Below, piece by piece: positions 51,887 through 61,730 of a stretch of DNA of 64,000 nucleotides. This DNA comes from Sinorhizobium fredii NGR234 (GTDB lineage: Bacteria; Pseudomonadota; Alphaproteobacteria; Rhizobiales; Rhizobiaceae): the NCBI RefSeq assembly GCF_000018545.1, contig NC_012586.1, positions 1,364,001-1,428,000 on the forward strand. The letters are read 5' to 3'. The stretch's first letter is position 1, and each line of letters starts with the position of its first letter. Below the pieces are notes generated by a model that was not told the origin of the DNA, ran no database searches, and saw only the letters and a program-made list of their open reading frames with translations. The position numbers were made by a program, and so were the translations under genes.

Positions 51887-52557
51887 GCAACCGTCCGCAG
51901 GAGGTAGCCGATGCCGCGCACCGTTTCGATCTGCACGCCGGTATCGAGCGGCTGCAGGCGCTTGCGAACCCTGGAAACGGCAAGTTCGAGCGCATTGGAA
52001 CTGAGCTCCTGCCCATATTCCGAAAGGGCCGTCTCAAGCCGACGCTTCGGAACGACGCGCCCGACCTCGCGCATCAAAATCTCGATCAGCGACCGCTCGC
52101 GCGGGGGGAGAGCGATCATCGCCCCCTCACAGGTGAGTTCTGCGGTGGCCGGATCGAAGCGCAACGCGCCGGCCTCGAGCACCGGTTGTATGGCGTGTGG
52201 ATTGCGCCTCAGCATAGCCCGGCAGCGGGAAAGCAATTCGCGATGGTGGAACGGCTTCACCAGATAGTCGTCCGCACCGGCATCGAGCCCCTGGACCCGC
52301 TCGTCGACCGAGCCGCGGGCGGTGATGACCAGGACCGGCAACCCGGCGTGCTCCTGCCTCATCCATCTCAGAAGATCGAGTCCATCGCCATCCGGCAGGC
52401 CCAGGTCGAGAAGGACGAGATCGTGCTCCCGCGCGGCGATCGCCACCTCGGCTTCGCCGACGGTCGAGACCGCGTCGAGCCGCCAGCCCGCATCACGCAT
52501 GGTTTCGCCGACAAGCTCGATGAGGCGGGGGCTGTCTTCGACGAGCAGCAGGCGCAT
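51883..52557 (-). CDS. OmpR/PhoB-family response regulator (PmrA/QseB-like)
   Basis: The 224-residue regulator has a receiver (MRLLLVEDSPRLIELVGETM, phosphorylated aspartate in DLVLLDLGLPDGDG) and a C-terminal winged helix (LPPREKS-like LPPRERSLIEILMREVG, then SNALELAVSRVRKRL). The ATG at 52557 starts the receiver; upstream in-frame codons are unlikely. The kinase gene follows with a four-base overlap. It probably controls the divergent phosphoethanolamine transferase gene and itself. Confidence 0.9.
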   Translation of the reverse strand: MRLLLVEDSPRLIELVGETMRDAGWRLDAVSTVGEAEVAIAAREHDLVLLDLGLPDGDGLDLLRWMRQEHAGLPVLVITARGSVDERVQGLDAGADDYLVKPFHHRELLSRCRAMLRRNPHAIQPVLEAGALRFDPATAELTCEGAMIALPPRERSLIEILMREVGRVVPKRRLETALSEYGQELSSNALELAVSRVRKRLQPLDTGVQIETVRGIGYLLRTVA

Positions 52558-52663
52558 GTATTTTCCTGATCTCTTGGCAACTTGCGGCGTGGGGCGCCGA
52601 CCATAGGAGTTTTTCCGCAAGGTGCCAACGTTCGCTGGCAGCCGCCAGCGACGTAGCCCTTTG

Positions 52664-52758
52664 AAGCTGTCGAAGACCTGTCTGCCTCGCGATGTCATGG
52701 ACCCGACGCGGCCGACCGGACATCGTCGGTCATCGTCTCGACAGCGCTTCGACAGCTT
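52664..52758. promoter_or_regulatory. 12-bp inverted repeat in the regulator/eptA spacer
   Basis: AAGCTGTCGAAG (52664-52675) and CTTCGACAGCTT (52747-52758) are perfect inverted copies, 71 bases apart, between the divergent response regulator and eptA-like genes. Two such sites in opposite orientation, one toward each gene, could bind the response regulator. They could also pair in RNA. No sequence resembling the enteric PmrA box was noted. Confidence 0.5.
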
Positions 52759-52844
52759 GGCCGCGGTACTGGCAGAAGTGTCGGCTGGAAATGCCGGAAC
52801 GAAACCAATGAGAGCAGTGGCGCCAATTCTCGGAGATACGTATC

Positions 52845-54542
52845 TTGGTTGTCATCAGAATTCGCCGGCCGCAGATCGGCAGCATCACCTTGAGCGCGCT
52901 TGCCACCCTTTACCTGCTGATCCTCACCAATAATTCCTTCTGGAGCCACGCGGTGACCTATTTCGATCACGCGTGGATCGCCATGCTGTCGCTCGGCGCA
53001 GCACTCGCTTTGACGATGTTTTCCGTCCTGACCTCGCTGTCGATGAAATATGTCATGAAGCCGGTGCTGATCCTGCTGACCGTCATATCGGCAGCGGCCT
53101 CCTATTTCACCGACAGCTTCGGCGTGGTCATCGACAAAGGCATGATCGGCACTGCCGCCGTCACCACCGGTCCCGAGGCGGGCCATCTGCTGACCGGCGG
53201 CCTCGCGCTTCATCTTGCGCTTTACGCTCTCATACCCACGCTTCTCGTCGCCTGGGTCAAGGTCAAGCACCGGCGATTTTTCTCAAAGGCCGCCGTCAAT
53301 TTCCTCTTCATTGCTCCGGCGCTAGCCCTCAGCGGCGTGCTCATCTACGCCAACTTTGCCGGGATCGCCTATGCGCTGCGGGAACATCGGGACCTGATGG
53401 TCCGGTTCAATCCGGCCGGGCCGATCTCGTCGGCGGTGCGCTACGGTCTTTCCACCTATCGCGAACGCAATCTGGTCGTGCAGCCACTCGGGACCGACGC
53501 CAGGGAGGGTTCCCGCATCGCCGCGGCCGGCAAGCCCGTGGTCGTCGTCGTGGTCGCGGGCGAAACCGCGCGGGCGATGAATTTCTCCCTCAATGGTTAT
53601 CACCGCGAGACAAATCCGGAGCTGACGGCACTCGGCGTGGTCAACTACCGCGATACGAAGAGCTGCGGAACGGCGACAGCCGTCTCGTTGCCCTGCATGT
53701 TTTCCGTCTACCCACGCAAGCAATATAGCGACTGGAAGGCGCGCTCGACGGAAAACCTCGTCAACGTCCTGACGCATGCGGGCGTCTCCGTTACCTGGTG
53801 GGACAACAACACGGGCAGCAAGGGCATCGCCGACCTTATCAGCTTCGCCAGCATGACGCATCGCAAGGACAGTCCTCTCTGCAACGACGGCGAATGTCTC
53901 GACGAAATCTTCCTCGACGAACTGGACAGGAAGCTAGGCGCAACGACGAAGAACAGCGTGATCGTCCTGCATCAGATCGGGAGCCACGGGCCGGCCTATT
54001 ACCAGCGCTATCCCGCGGCGTTCCGCCGGTTCACCCCGGACTGCCGCACGCCGGAACTGATGACCTGCTCGACCGAGGAGATCACCAACGCCTATGACAA
54101 CACGATCCTCTATACGGACCATGTTCTCGCGAGCGTCGCGGCATTGCTCGAAAAGCATCAGGATCGGATCGCCGGCGCGATGATCTACATGTCGGACCAC
54201 GGTGAATCGCTTGGGGAGAACGGTATCTACCTGCATGGCGCGCCTTATGCGATCGCACCGAAGGAACAAACGCAGGTTCCCTTCATCGCCTGGTTTTCGA
54301 GGCCCTATCAGGCGGCGATGGGGCTAGATGCCGCCTGTCTCTCCAGAGATCAGGACGCCCCGAGATCGCACGACAACCTCTTCCATACGGTGCTCGGCAT
54401 GATGGATGTGCAAACGCGCGTCTACAATCATTCCCTCGACGCTTTCGCGGCCTGCACACGACCGGCGGAGCGGAAGGACGGGGCACCGGGTTACCACGCA
54501 GCGGAGCGTAGCCTGCGATCCGGACCGGGCGGCGTTCTGTAA
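52845..54542 (+). CDS. eptA: Lipid A phosphoethanolamine transferase (EptA/MCR type)
   Basis: The 565-residue protein has five N-terminal membrane segments (about 12-175) and a periplasmic sulfatase-like domain. The zinc/nucleophile motif is VAGETARAMNFSLNGY (E240, T241), and SDHGESLGENGIYLHG gives further metal ligands; several cysteines (SCGTATAVSLPC, CNDGEC) match the disulfides of EptA. It moves phosphoethanolamine from phosphatidylethanolamine to lipid A and so lowers the negative charge of the cell surface. The start is a TTG at 52845, with GGAG nine bases before it. Divergence from a PmrAB-like pair supports the role. Confidence 0.9.
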   Translation: MVVIRIRRPQIGSITLSALATLYLLILTNNSFWSHAVTYFDHAWIAMLSLGAALALTMFSVLTSLSMKYVMKPVLILLTVISAAASYFTDSFGVVIDKGMIGTAAVTTGPEAGHLLTGGLALHLALYALIPTLLVAWVKVKHRRFFSKAAVNFLFIAPALALSGVLIYANFAGIAYALREHRDLMVRFNPAGPISSAVRYGLSTYRERNLVVQPLGTDAREGSRIAAAGKPVVVVVVAGETARAMNFSLNGYHRETNPELTALGVVNYRDTKSCGTATAVSLPCMFSVYPRKQYSDWKARSTENLVNVLTHAGVSVTWWDNNTGSKGIADLISFASMTHRKDSPLCNDGECLDEIFLDELDRKLGATTKNSVIVLHQIGSHGPAYYQRYPAAFRRFTPDCRTPELMTCSTEEITNAYDNTILYTDHVLASVAALLEKHQDRIAGAMIYMSDHGESLGENGIYLHGAPYAIAPKEQTQVPFIAWFSRPYQAAMGLDAACLSRDQDAPRSHDNLFHTVLGMMDVQTRVYNHSLDAFAACTRPAERKDGAPGYHAAERSLRSGPGGVL

Positions 54543-54612
54543 CTTCGCGGACGCGACTGCCGCCGACGCAAGGAACGAACTGTCGGCATGCCGGTAAATC
54601 TGTTAGACTTGA

Positions 54613-55056
<444 letters not shown>

Positions 55057-55301
55057 CCTGCGCGTACACTGCTGACGGCCGCCGCAATTCGCCTGTTTGC
55101 TTTCGGCTCCCCTCGCGCCCGATTAACCAACATAGTGCGTTTTTTGCGCCGAAAGCGTTTTCGGTCGATATTGGAATGCGATAGTGCTGCGAAGCGAACC
55201 CTGCCGCAGCGATTCATCGCGCGGCTTGAGACGAGTGACGATCGATCCTCGTCCACATCCATGGAGAAAGCCGTCTTGAACGCCAACGGGAGCACCGCTT
55301 C

Positions 55302-55961
55302 ATGAATGGCCGACGCCTCACATTCGCGGTCGGCGACATTCACGGCTGTCTCGCGCAGCTCGACACGCTGTTGGACGCAATCGAGTCCTCCGCGCCCGGG
55401 GGCCGGGTCATTTTCCTCGGCGATCTCGTCGATCGTGGCCCGGAGAGCCGAGGCGTCGTCGAACGGATCATGGCGGGCCCGCCCAAGGCCGGCTGGCAAT
55501 GGATGACGCTCAAGGGCAATCATGAGGACATGCTGCTCGCGGCCCGCAAGGGTCACGCCGAGATGAGCTCGTGGCTGATGAACGGCGGCGACGAGACCCT
55601 CGACTCCTACGGCGGCGCCATACCCCTGAGCCATCTGGTCTGGATGGCCGAGCTTCCGTCGATCATCGTCGAGCCCTATCGGATCTTCGTCCATGCCGGG
55701 GTGGATGACGCAATCCCGCTCGAGGAACAGGATGACGATATTCTGCTCTGGATGCGCACCGAGCCGAACTATTCCGGCCATTACTGGGGCAGGCATGTCT
55801 GCCACGGACATACGCCGAGCCGCAGCAATCCCAGGACCGTCGGCAACCGGACCAATGTCGACTCGGGCGCCGTCTTCGGCGGCGTGCTTTCCTGCGCCGT
55901 CTTCGACGACGACGTGCCGGGCGGGCCGATCGATTTTCTCATCGCCGGCAGGCGTCGCTAA
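55302..55961 (+). CDS. PPP-family metallophosphatase
   Basis: The 219-residue protein has all PPP motifs in order: VGDIHGCLAQL, LGDLVDRGPES, LKGNHEDM, and histidines in FVHAGVDD and CHGHTPS. Bacterial members remove phosphate from serine/threonine or split diadenosine tetraphosphate. Length and lack of extra domains fit a stand-alone enzyme. A GGGAG lies before the ATG. A HAD phosphatase follows 91 bases later but is not clearly in the same operon. Confidence 0.88.
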   Translation: MNGRRLTFAVGDIHGCLAQLDTLLDAIESSAPGGRVIFLGDLVDRGPESRGVVERIMAGPPKAGWQWMTLKGNHEDMLLAARKGHAEMSSWLMNGGDETLDSYGGAIPLSHLVWMAELPSIIVEPYRIFVHAGVDDAIPLEEQDDDILLWMRTEPNYSGHYWGRHVCHGHTPSRSNPRTVGNRTNVDSGAVFGGVLSCAVFDDDVPGGPIDFLIAGRRR

Positions 55962-56052
55962 ATATCCAGTGAAGAAGGTTGTGCGGCGGTCGGTCCGGCG
56001 CTAGTTGTGCGAACCCGCACGATACGCCACACCCTCATCCTACGGAGCCGGC

Positions 56053-56721
56053 TTGGATACGTTGACGACTGCGATATTCCCGAGAAAGTTCGCTGCTTTG
56101 CTGTTCGACATGGATGGCACCCTGCTCAACTCCATGGCCGTCGTCGAGCGGGTCTGGGGCGCCTGGGCCGTCCGCAACGGACTCGATCCCTACGAACTGA
56201 TGAAATCGGTGCACGGGGTGCGCGCGTCGGATGTGATCCGCCAGCTCGGTCTCGCTGTCGATCCGAACGTTGAGGCGCACGCGGTTGCCGCAGCGGAAAT
56301 CGCCGATGTGGAAGGGATCGTCGAAATACCCGGGGCGGTCGCCTTCCTCGAGTCGCTGCCGCCGGAGCGCTGGACGATCGTCACTTCGGCGCCGCTCGAA
56401 CTCGCTCACCGCCGCCTTGCCGCGGCCGGCATTCCGGTTCCGCTCCACATGGTCACCGGAGAGGATGTCATGGCGGGCAAGCCCGATCCGCAGGGATACC
56501 TTCTCGCTGCCGAGAGGCTTGGCGTGCGCGCCGAGGACTGCCTCGTCTTCGAGGATGCTCCTGCCGGAATACTCGCGGGCAGCTCGGCTGGCGCCGAGGT
56601 GGCGGTGATCACCGGAGCTCACGCCGCGGCAGAGGGGACGCCGCACCTGACTTTGGGGCATTACACGGACGTCGAGGCCCGAATTGGTATCGACGGCTGG
56701 CTTTCGCTGCATCGACGCTAG
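56053..56721 (+). CDS. HAD-family sugar-phosphatase-like hydrolase
   Basis: The 222-residue HAD protein has FDMDGTLLNS (nucleophile and acid aspartates), TIVTSAP (motif II), the lysine in MAGKPDPQGY and VFEDAPAG (motif IV), with a helical cap after motif I, as in sugar-phosphate phosphatases. The TTG at 56053 is preferred because GGAG lies six bases upstream; a TTG at 56005 has no such site. Substrate unknown. Confidence 0.85.
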   Translation: MDTLTTAIFPRKFAALLFDMDGTLLNSMAVVERVWGAWAVRNGLDPYELMKSVHGVRASDVIRQLGLAVDPNVEAHAVAAAEIADVEGIVEIPGAVAFLESLPPERWTIVTSAPLELAHRRLAAAGIPVPLHMVTGEDVMAGKPDPQGYLLAAERLGVRAEDCLVFEDAPAGILAGSSAGAEVAVITGAHAAAEGTPHLTLGHYTDVEARIGIDGWLSLHRR

Positions 56722-56906
56722 CGCTGATCTGTCGGGCTGCGTATTGAAGCGATGGTTCGTGCGGCATGTATTTCGGACGCGCGGCATATTTTTCTAGTAT
56801 TTTTATAGAGAATAAATCTTCGTTTCTTACCTTCGCTCCTGCCGGCGGGCACAATCTCCGCATGAACCTTTCCTTTTGCGGCAACCGGACGCGGGGAGCG
56901 AATGCA

Positions 56907-57521
56907 ATGGTGAAGACGCTGATCCTTCCGGGGTTGTTCGGATCGGGCGAGGGGCACTGGCAGCGCTATTGGCTCGATGATCATCCCGAGGCGGTACTCG
57001 TCGAGCAAGGCGATTGGAACCGACCGGCACTTGCCGCCTGGCGAAGTGCTCTGGAGGCTGAAATCGAGAGGCATCCCTCGGTCGATATCGTCGCCCACAG
57101 CCTGGGTTGCCTGTTGGTCGCGAGCATGGCGCGCCGGCCGATCGCCGAGCGGATCCGAAGCGTGCTCCTCGTCGCGCCTTGCGATCTCGAAGAGACGGAA
57201 CGCCTGCATCCAGGGGCGATCGATTTCGGCATCATACCGCGACTGCGCCTCGGCTTTCCGAGCCTCGTCGTCGGCAGTCTCAACGATCCCTACATGCGAT
57301 TTGACCGTTTGCAGGCCCTTTGCGGAAGATGGAACAGCCGTCTCATCGATCTCGGCCATGCCGGCCATATCAACATCGCGAGCGGCTTCGGCCGCTGGCC
57401 GGCCGGTTACGATCTCCTCAAGGTGCTGAACGGCATGGTCAAGGACGACCACCCGGTCGTTACCCCGGCAATGCCGGTCCGCCAGCCGACGCTGGCGGGC
57501 AGACAAAGGACATCTCCCTAA
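56907..57521 (+). CDS. RBBP9/YdeN-type serine hydrolase
   Basis: The 204-residue protein opens VKTLILPGLFGSGEGHWQRY and has the nucleophile elbow VAHSLGCLLV, an aspartate in GSLNDPYM and a histidine in GHAGHIN, the catalytic triad of the small RBBP9/YdeN alpha/beta hydrolases. The start at 56907 has GGAG about eight bases ahead; longer frames to 56766 look non-coding. Its stop overlaps the stop of the converging helicase gene by four bases. Confidence 0.85.
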   Translation: MVKTLILPGLFGSGEGHWQRYWLDDHPEAVLVEQGDWNRPALAAWRSALEAEIERHPSVDIVAHSLGCLLVASMARRPIAERIRSVLLVAPCDLEETERLHPGAIDFGIIPRLRLGFPSLVVGSLNDPYMRFDRLQALCGRWNSRLIDLGHAGHINIASGFGRWPAGYDLLKVLNGMVKDDHPVVTPAMPVRQPTLAGRQRTSP

Positions 57522-59584
57522 CGCCACATGCCGCGCATGCGGGCTCGGACGTCGACGCGCATCTGCTGCGCATCGCGCTGGCCGGCCGCGGCCGGCGCGG
57601 CAACGGGCCATGCCGAACACTCGAAGAACTGCAGAAGCGTTGCGGGCAGGAAGCGGCTTCGCGAGGCGTAGACATGCCGGTCGCCCTGGGCATTTTGTCC
57701 GTGCGTGAAAAAGCGCTGCGGCGTGATCAAATGCAGACTGTCCCTGGCGCGGGTCATGGCTACGTAAAGCAGACGCCGCTCCTCCTCGATCTCCGCCGTG
57801 CTGCCGACCCCAAGGTCGGAGGGAATGCATCCGTCGACGCAATTGAGGACGAAAACCGATTTCCATTCCTGCCCCTTGGCAGAGTGGATGGTCGACAGAA
57901 TGAGATAGTCCTCGTCGAGCAGCGGCACGCCGGCCTGATCGCTGGTGGCGTCCGGCGGGTCGAGCGTGAGTTCGGTCAGGAAGCGCTCACGCGACGGATA
58001 GCCGGTGGCGATCTGCTCGAGTTGCAGGAGATCGGCCTTGCGCATCTCGGCATCCTCGTGGATCCGCTCGAGATGTGGCTCGTACCAGTTGCGAGCCGTG
58101 CCGATTTCGGACGGCCAGCCGGCCCGACCGGGCCGCAGGGCTTCCAGCATATCGACGAAGGATGTCCAGTCATTACCGGACCGGGGAGGGGCCGGTATCT
58201 CGGAAAGCGTTGTCAGCGGTTCCGGGTCAGCGGCGATCGCGTCGAGGATCCGTCCGGCCGTCTGTGGACCGACCCCCGGCAGCAGTTGCATCAGCCGGAA
58301 TCCGGCCACCCGGTCGCGCGGATTTTGGGCAAAACGCAGGGCCGCCAACATGTCTTTCACATGGGCGCTGTCCAGGAACTTGAGGCCGCCGAACTTCACG
58401 AAGGGAATGTTGCGGCGGGTCAGTTCGACTTCGAGCGAGCCGCTGTGGTGCGAGGTGCGGAAGAGCACCGCCTGCTGCTTCAGCAGCATTCCGCCTTCGC
58501 GGTTCTGCAACACCTGTTCGACGACGTAGTTGGCTTGCACCGACTCGTCGCGCACGGTGACGAGGCGCGGGCGTTCGGCTGATTCCCGCTCGGTCCAGAG
58601 GTTCTTGGTGAAGCGCTCGCGAGCGAGTTCGATCACCCCATTGGCGGCAGCGAGGATCGGCTGCGTCGAGCGATAGTTCCGATCGAGCGTGATGACCTCT
58701 GCAGCAGGCGTGAAGGTCGCCGGAAAATCGAGAATGTTGCGCACCGTCGCGGCGCGGAACGAGTAGATCGACTGGGCGTCGTCGCCGACGACCGTGAGGC
58801 CGCGTCCTTCCGGCTTCATCGCCAACAGGATCGAAGCCTGCAGTCGGTTGGTATCCTGGTATTCATCGACCAGCACGTGATCGAACCGGCCGCCGGCCTC
58901 CTCGGCAAGCACGGCGTCACCCATCATCTGTGCCCAGTAGAGTAGCAGGTCGTCGTAATCGAGAACGTTCTGCGCCTGCTTGGCGTCGACATAGGCACCG
59001 AAAAGTTCGCGCAGCTGCTTTTCCCAGGCGCTGCACCAGGGAAAACTGTCGCGCAGGACTTCATCGAGCGGCTGTTCGGCATTGACGGCCCGCGAATAGG
59101 TCGCAAGGCAGGTTGCCTTGGTCGGGAATCGGCTCTCGGTCTTCGAGAATCCAAGCTCATGCCGGACGATGTTCATCAGATCGGCGCTGTCTTCCCGATC
59201 GTGAATGGTGAAACTCGGATCGATGCCGATTTCCGTGGCATGTTCGCGCAGAAGTCGCGCACCGATGCCGTGAAACGTTCCCGCCCAGGCAAGCGCGTCG
59301 GAAAAGCTCCCTGCCTTTGCGCCGAGCACCTGGCTGCAGATGCGCTCGACCCTGCGGCCCATTTCGGCGGCCGCCCGACGCGAGAAGGTCATCAGGAGGA
59401 TCCGTCGGGGATCCGCGCCGTTGACGATGAGATGCGCGACCCGGTGGGCAAGCGTGTTGGTCTTGCCCGAGCCGGCGCCGGCGATGATGAGAAGCGGACC
59501 GCCGCTATCGACACCAGATGCGACACCGTGTTCGACGGCGCTGCGCTGCCGTTCGTTCAGTTTCTCCAGGTATGCCGCGCTCAT
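57518..59584 (-). CDS. UvrD/Rep-family ATP-dependent DNA helicase
   Basis: The 688-residue superfamily 1 helicase has IIAGAGSGKTNTLAHRVAHL (motif I), MTFSRRAAAEM (Ia), VDEYQDTNRLQ (II), VGDDAQSIYSFRAA (III), LDRNYRST (IV), STIHSAKGQEWKSVFV (V) and LLYVAMTRARD (VI). It should unwind DNA in 3' to 5' direction in repair or replication restart. GGAGG lies before the ATG at 59584. It is shorter than classical UvrD (about 720) and lacks its C-terminal Tudor-like end. The next gene upstream on the strand encodes a HARP-like repeat protein. Confidence 0.9.
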   Translation of the reverse strand: MSAAYLEKLNERQRSAVEHGVASGVDSGGPLLIIAGAGSGKTNTLAHRVAHLIVNGADPRRILLMTFSRRAAAEMGRRVERICSQVLGAKAGSFSDALAWAGTFHGIGARLLREHATEIGIDPSFTIHDREDSADLMNIVRHELGFSKTESRFPTKATCLATYSRAVNAEQPLDEVLRDSFPWCSAWEKQLRELFGAYVDAKQAQNVLDYDDLLLYWAQMMGDAVLAEEAGGRFDHVLVDEYQDTNRLQASILLAMKPEGRGLTVVGDDAQSIYSFRAATVRNILDFPATFTPAAEVITLDRNYRSTQPILAAANGVIELARERFTKNLWTERESAERPRLVTVRDESVQANYVVEQVLQNREGGMLLKQQAVLFRTSHHSGSLEVELTRRNIPFVKFGGLKFLDSAHVKDMLAALRFAQNPRDRVAGFRLMQLLPGVGPQTAGRILDAIAADPEPLTTLSEIPAPPRSGNDWTSFVDMLEALRPGRAGWPSEIGTARNWYEPHLERIHEDAEMRKADLLQLEQIATGYPSRERFLTELTLDPPDATSDQAGVPLLDEDYLILSTIHSAKGQEWKSVFVLNCVDGCIPSDLGVGSTAEIEEERRLLYVAMTRARDSLHLITPQRFFTHGQNAQGDRHVYASRSRFLPATLLQFFECSAWPVAAPAAAGQRDAQQMRVDVRARMRGMWR

Positions 59585-59749
59585 CCAGCCTCCGGGTATA
59601 CTCGCGCGACGGGAACAGGCGCGCCCGTAAAGGCTGCGGGACTGCCGCGAATCGCGCGAGAACGGATAAGGAACATAGCCGCAGTTGGACAGACTGCAAA
59701 GCCGCGCAGCAAACAAACCGGCACGCGCTTCGAAGGACTTACCGCCTCG

Positions 59750-60661
59750 CTAATGGACGCGCGTCCCTTGTCCGTCGGCACCTGCCGGCTTCCTCGCACG
59801 CTGGCGCCGCGCCATGGATCGGGCGTTTCTACGGGCAATCCTCAATTCGGCCAGGGTCGGCTGCCACCACCCCCTGGAGAGCGCCTCGGGGCCGGGCTCC
59901 CGGCGGGCAGGCCATGCCGCTACGAGTTCGGCAAGGCTCGGGACGCGCCACCGTCCCCAGACATGATCGACGGTGCGGTCGGCATGGGGATAGTGTTCGG
60001 CCAGTTCTGCAGTCTCCGCGACTTCGCCGGAGAATTCGACGAAGACGACGATTCCATACTGCCCGGTTGCAACCGGACGCCCGGCGGGCGGCGGGTCGTC
60101 AGCGGGCAGCGGATAGCGGCGCCGGCGACGTTCCGCGGAGCGCGCATTGGCCGCTCTCTGTTTTTCAGAGTCTTTTTCCGCATTTCGGCGACGCTTCTTC
60201 TCCTCGGGCTCGTTTCGCCGCGCGGCCGCCTCGATCCTGGGCCAACGTCGCCGCAATTCCTCATAGGATCGGAAGGGCACCCGCCAGGCCCGCAGATCTT
60301 CGTCCCAGTGTGCCCAGGGAATTGCGCGCAGCATTTCAATCAGCGATTTCGAATAGGGCGTTCGAATGCACAGGTCATCGCCGACTTCGAGATATCGGCT
60401 GACGATGGGCTCGAAATCATAGGCGTCGCGGCCCTTGATATCGCCATGGATGTCGTTGTGCGCTGCTTCCCGAGCCAGCCATCGCTCGATGCGACGGGCG
60501 GCCGTCTTGCCGGGCACGAACCAGCTCTTGCGTTCGTCGTTCCATCGGGCGCGTGGAAACGCCTGGCGAAACCGCTCGACGGCGCTCCGATCATAGGGGA
60601 AGGCCGCAAAATCGCCCTGCCGGGCTTCCTTTGGGCGCGTCCGCTGATTGTGCTGAACCAT
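59750..60661 (-). CDS. Protein with three HARP-like repeats, function unknown
   Basis: The 303-residue basic protein shows three similar modules: FPYDRSAVERFRQAFPRARW ending WFVP (about 20-63), IRTPYSKSLIEMLRAIPWAH ending WRVP (about 98-140) and ELAEHYPHADRTVDHVWGRW ending WRVP (about 230-265). They resemble the HARP domain of SMARCAL1-type annealing helicases, which binds branched DNA, but there is no ATPase. A charged Lys/Arg linker (about 145-185) lies between modules two and three. GGGAG precedes the ATG at 60661. It sits 165 bases upstream of the UvrD-like gene on the same strand, suggesting a DNA-repair role; this is inference. Confidence 0.7.
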   Translation of the reverse strand: MVQHNQRTRPKEARQGDFAAFPYDRSAVERFRQAFPRARWNDERKSWFVPGKTAARRIERWLAREAAHNDIHGDIKGRDAYDFEPIVSRYLEVGDDLCIRTPYSKSLIEMLRAIPWAHWDEDLRAWRVPFRSYEELRRRWPRIEAAARRNEPEEKKRRRNAEKDSEKQRAANARSAERRRRRYPLPADDPPPAGRPVATGQYGIVVFVEFSGEVAETAELAEHYPHADRTVDHVWGRWRVPSLAELVAAWPARREPGPEALSRGWWQPTLAELRIARRNARSMARRQRARKPAGADGQGTRVH

Positions 60662-60806
60662 GATCGTCTCCCGGCTGTCGACAGTAACGCCACGCCCGGC
60701 CGCTTTGTTCGTCTCGACGCCGCTTCCCGCCGTCCCATGCATTTCGACGCGGCCCAATGGAACCCGCCTCGTCGTCCGGGAGTTTCTTCTTGCACTAGGA
60801 GGACCG

Positions 60807-61046
60807 ATGCCCAAGCTCACCGACACGATCACCCAACCCCAGCCAACCGACCGCCAGCTAGAGTGCGAGCGTGCGCTGGAAGAGGATTTTCAAATTTTCA
60901 CAAGCTTGGCGGAGGGCGCCGGTTGGTCGTGGCAGGAGATCGCGCTTGCGCTCATGGAACTCACTGAAGACTATGTCATGGCGATGCGCATGAATACGAA
61001 GATTGCCGAAAGTACGGCGGTCCCCGCGAGCAAGACTCTGCACTAA
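60807..61046 (+). CDS. Small hypothetical protein (79 residues)
   Basis: A perfect AGGAGG lies five bases before the ATG at 60807. The product is acidic and mostly helical (ALEEDFQIFTSLAEGAGWSW, ALALMELTEDYVMAMRMNT). It matches no family that I recognise. It is divergent from the HARP-like gene with a 145-base spacer. The ribosome binding site makes it a likely real gene. Confidence 0.65.
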   Translation: MPKLTDTITQPQPTDRQLECERALEEDFQIFTSLAEGAGWSWQEIALALMELTEDYVMAMRMNTKIAESTAVPASKTLH

Positions 61047-61178
61047 CGGGCTGGTCGCCACCCCCCGATACGAAAACGGCCCAAGAAGTGGTGCAGACCA
61101 CAGAACAAAGCCGTGCCCAGTTCACCAGGACTAAAAGCTCTTCAAGACGGAAGGCGGCGGGCGCCCGTTACGCGGAAA

Positions 61179-61385
61179 TCAATCCCGCGGTCGCATGGAC
61201 AACTTCTTGAGCAATTCGATGTCGCGCACACCGGATTGATAGACGGAGATCAACCTTGCAGCGATTTCATTTGCCTTGTCGCCGCTGCTGTCTACGCCCC
61301 TTTCCTCCAGGATCTGTTCGAATATGTTGTGCAGCAAATCCACCTCCGTTGGGCCGAAAGTGCTGCACCGGTCGCGAGACGGCAT
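61179..61385 (-). CDS. Small hypothetical protein (68 residues)
   Basis: The ATG at 61385 has GGAGGAG about seven bases upstream. The product reads EVDLLHNIFEQILEERGVDS and ANEIAARLISVYQSGVRDIE, a two-helix pattern found in many short rhizobial hypothetical proteins. No function is known. It converges on the 79-residue gene. Confidence 0.65.
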   Translation of the reverse strand: MPSRDRCSTFGPTEVDLLHNIFEQILEERGVDSSGDKANEIAARLISVYQSGVRDIELLKKLSMRPRD

Positions 61386-61730
61386 GGTTCATCTCCTCCC
61401 GACGGCGGCGAGTTCGCGCATCCGCCAGCGCCCCGAGCGTGTGCCGGAAACGATCAGTGTATGCCTGATTGAGACGATGACGAGTCACTGCTGGTAGCGG
61501 CGTAGCAGCAATGCGCAAGTGCTGGTTTCCCTCCTTGAACCAAGCCGCCCGAGGGCGCATCCGCCTGCGATCACCGCGGAGGATCGGATCTTGTCGTTGC
61601 GGGAGCATTTCCCCCTTCGGTCTTCCCTGTTAAGGGATGCGCCGTTGCAGCCGTTTTCTCGACAAGTTCAGGTGCAGTGATACCGCCGGCTTGGTGCTTG
61701 CATTAACGAAGAACGTCTAAAGTCAAGGAC
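61386..61730. other. Intergenic region ahead of the GGDEF gene
   Basis: In these 345 bases the only sizeable frame is on the minus strand (from 61608 running across the 68-residue gene in another frame); it is arginine-rich and probably a shadow. No promoter can be placed with certainty. Confidence 0.35.

Noticed and set aside
61267..61608. 113-codon minus-strand frame overlapping the 68-residue gene
   Set aside because: Arginine-rich shadow; the 68-residue frame has the ribosome binding site and a more natural composition.
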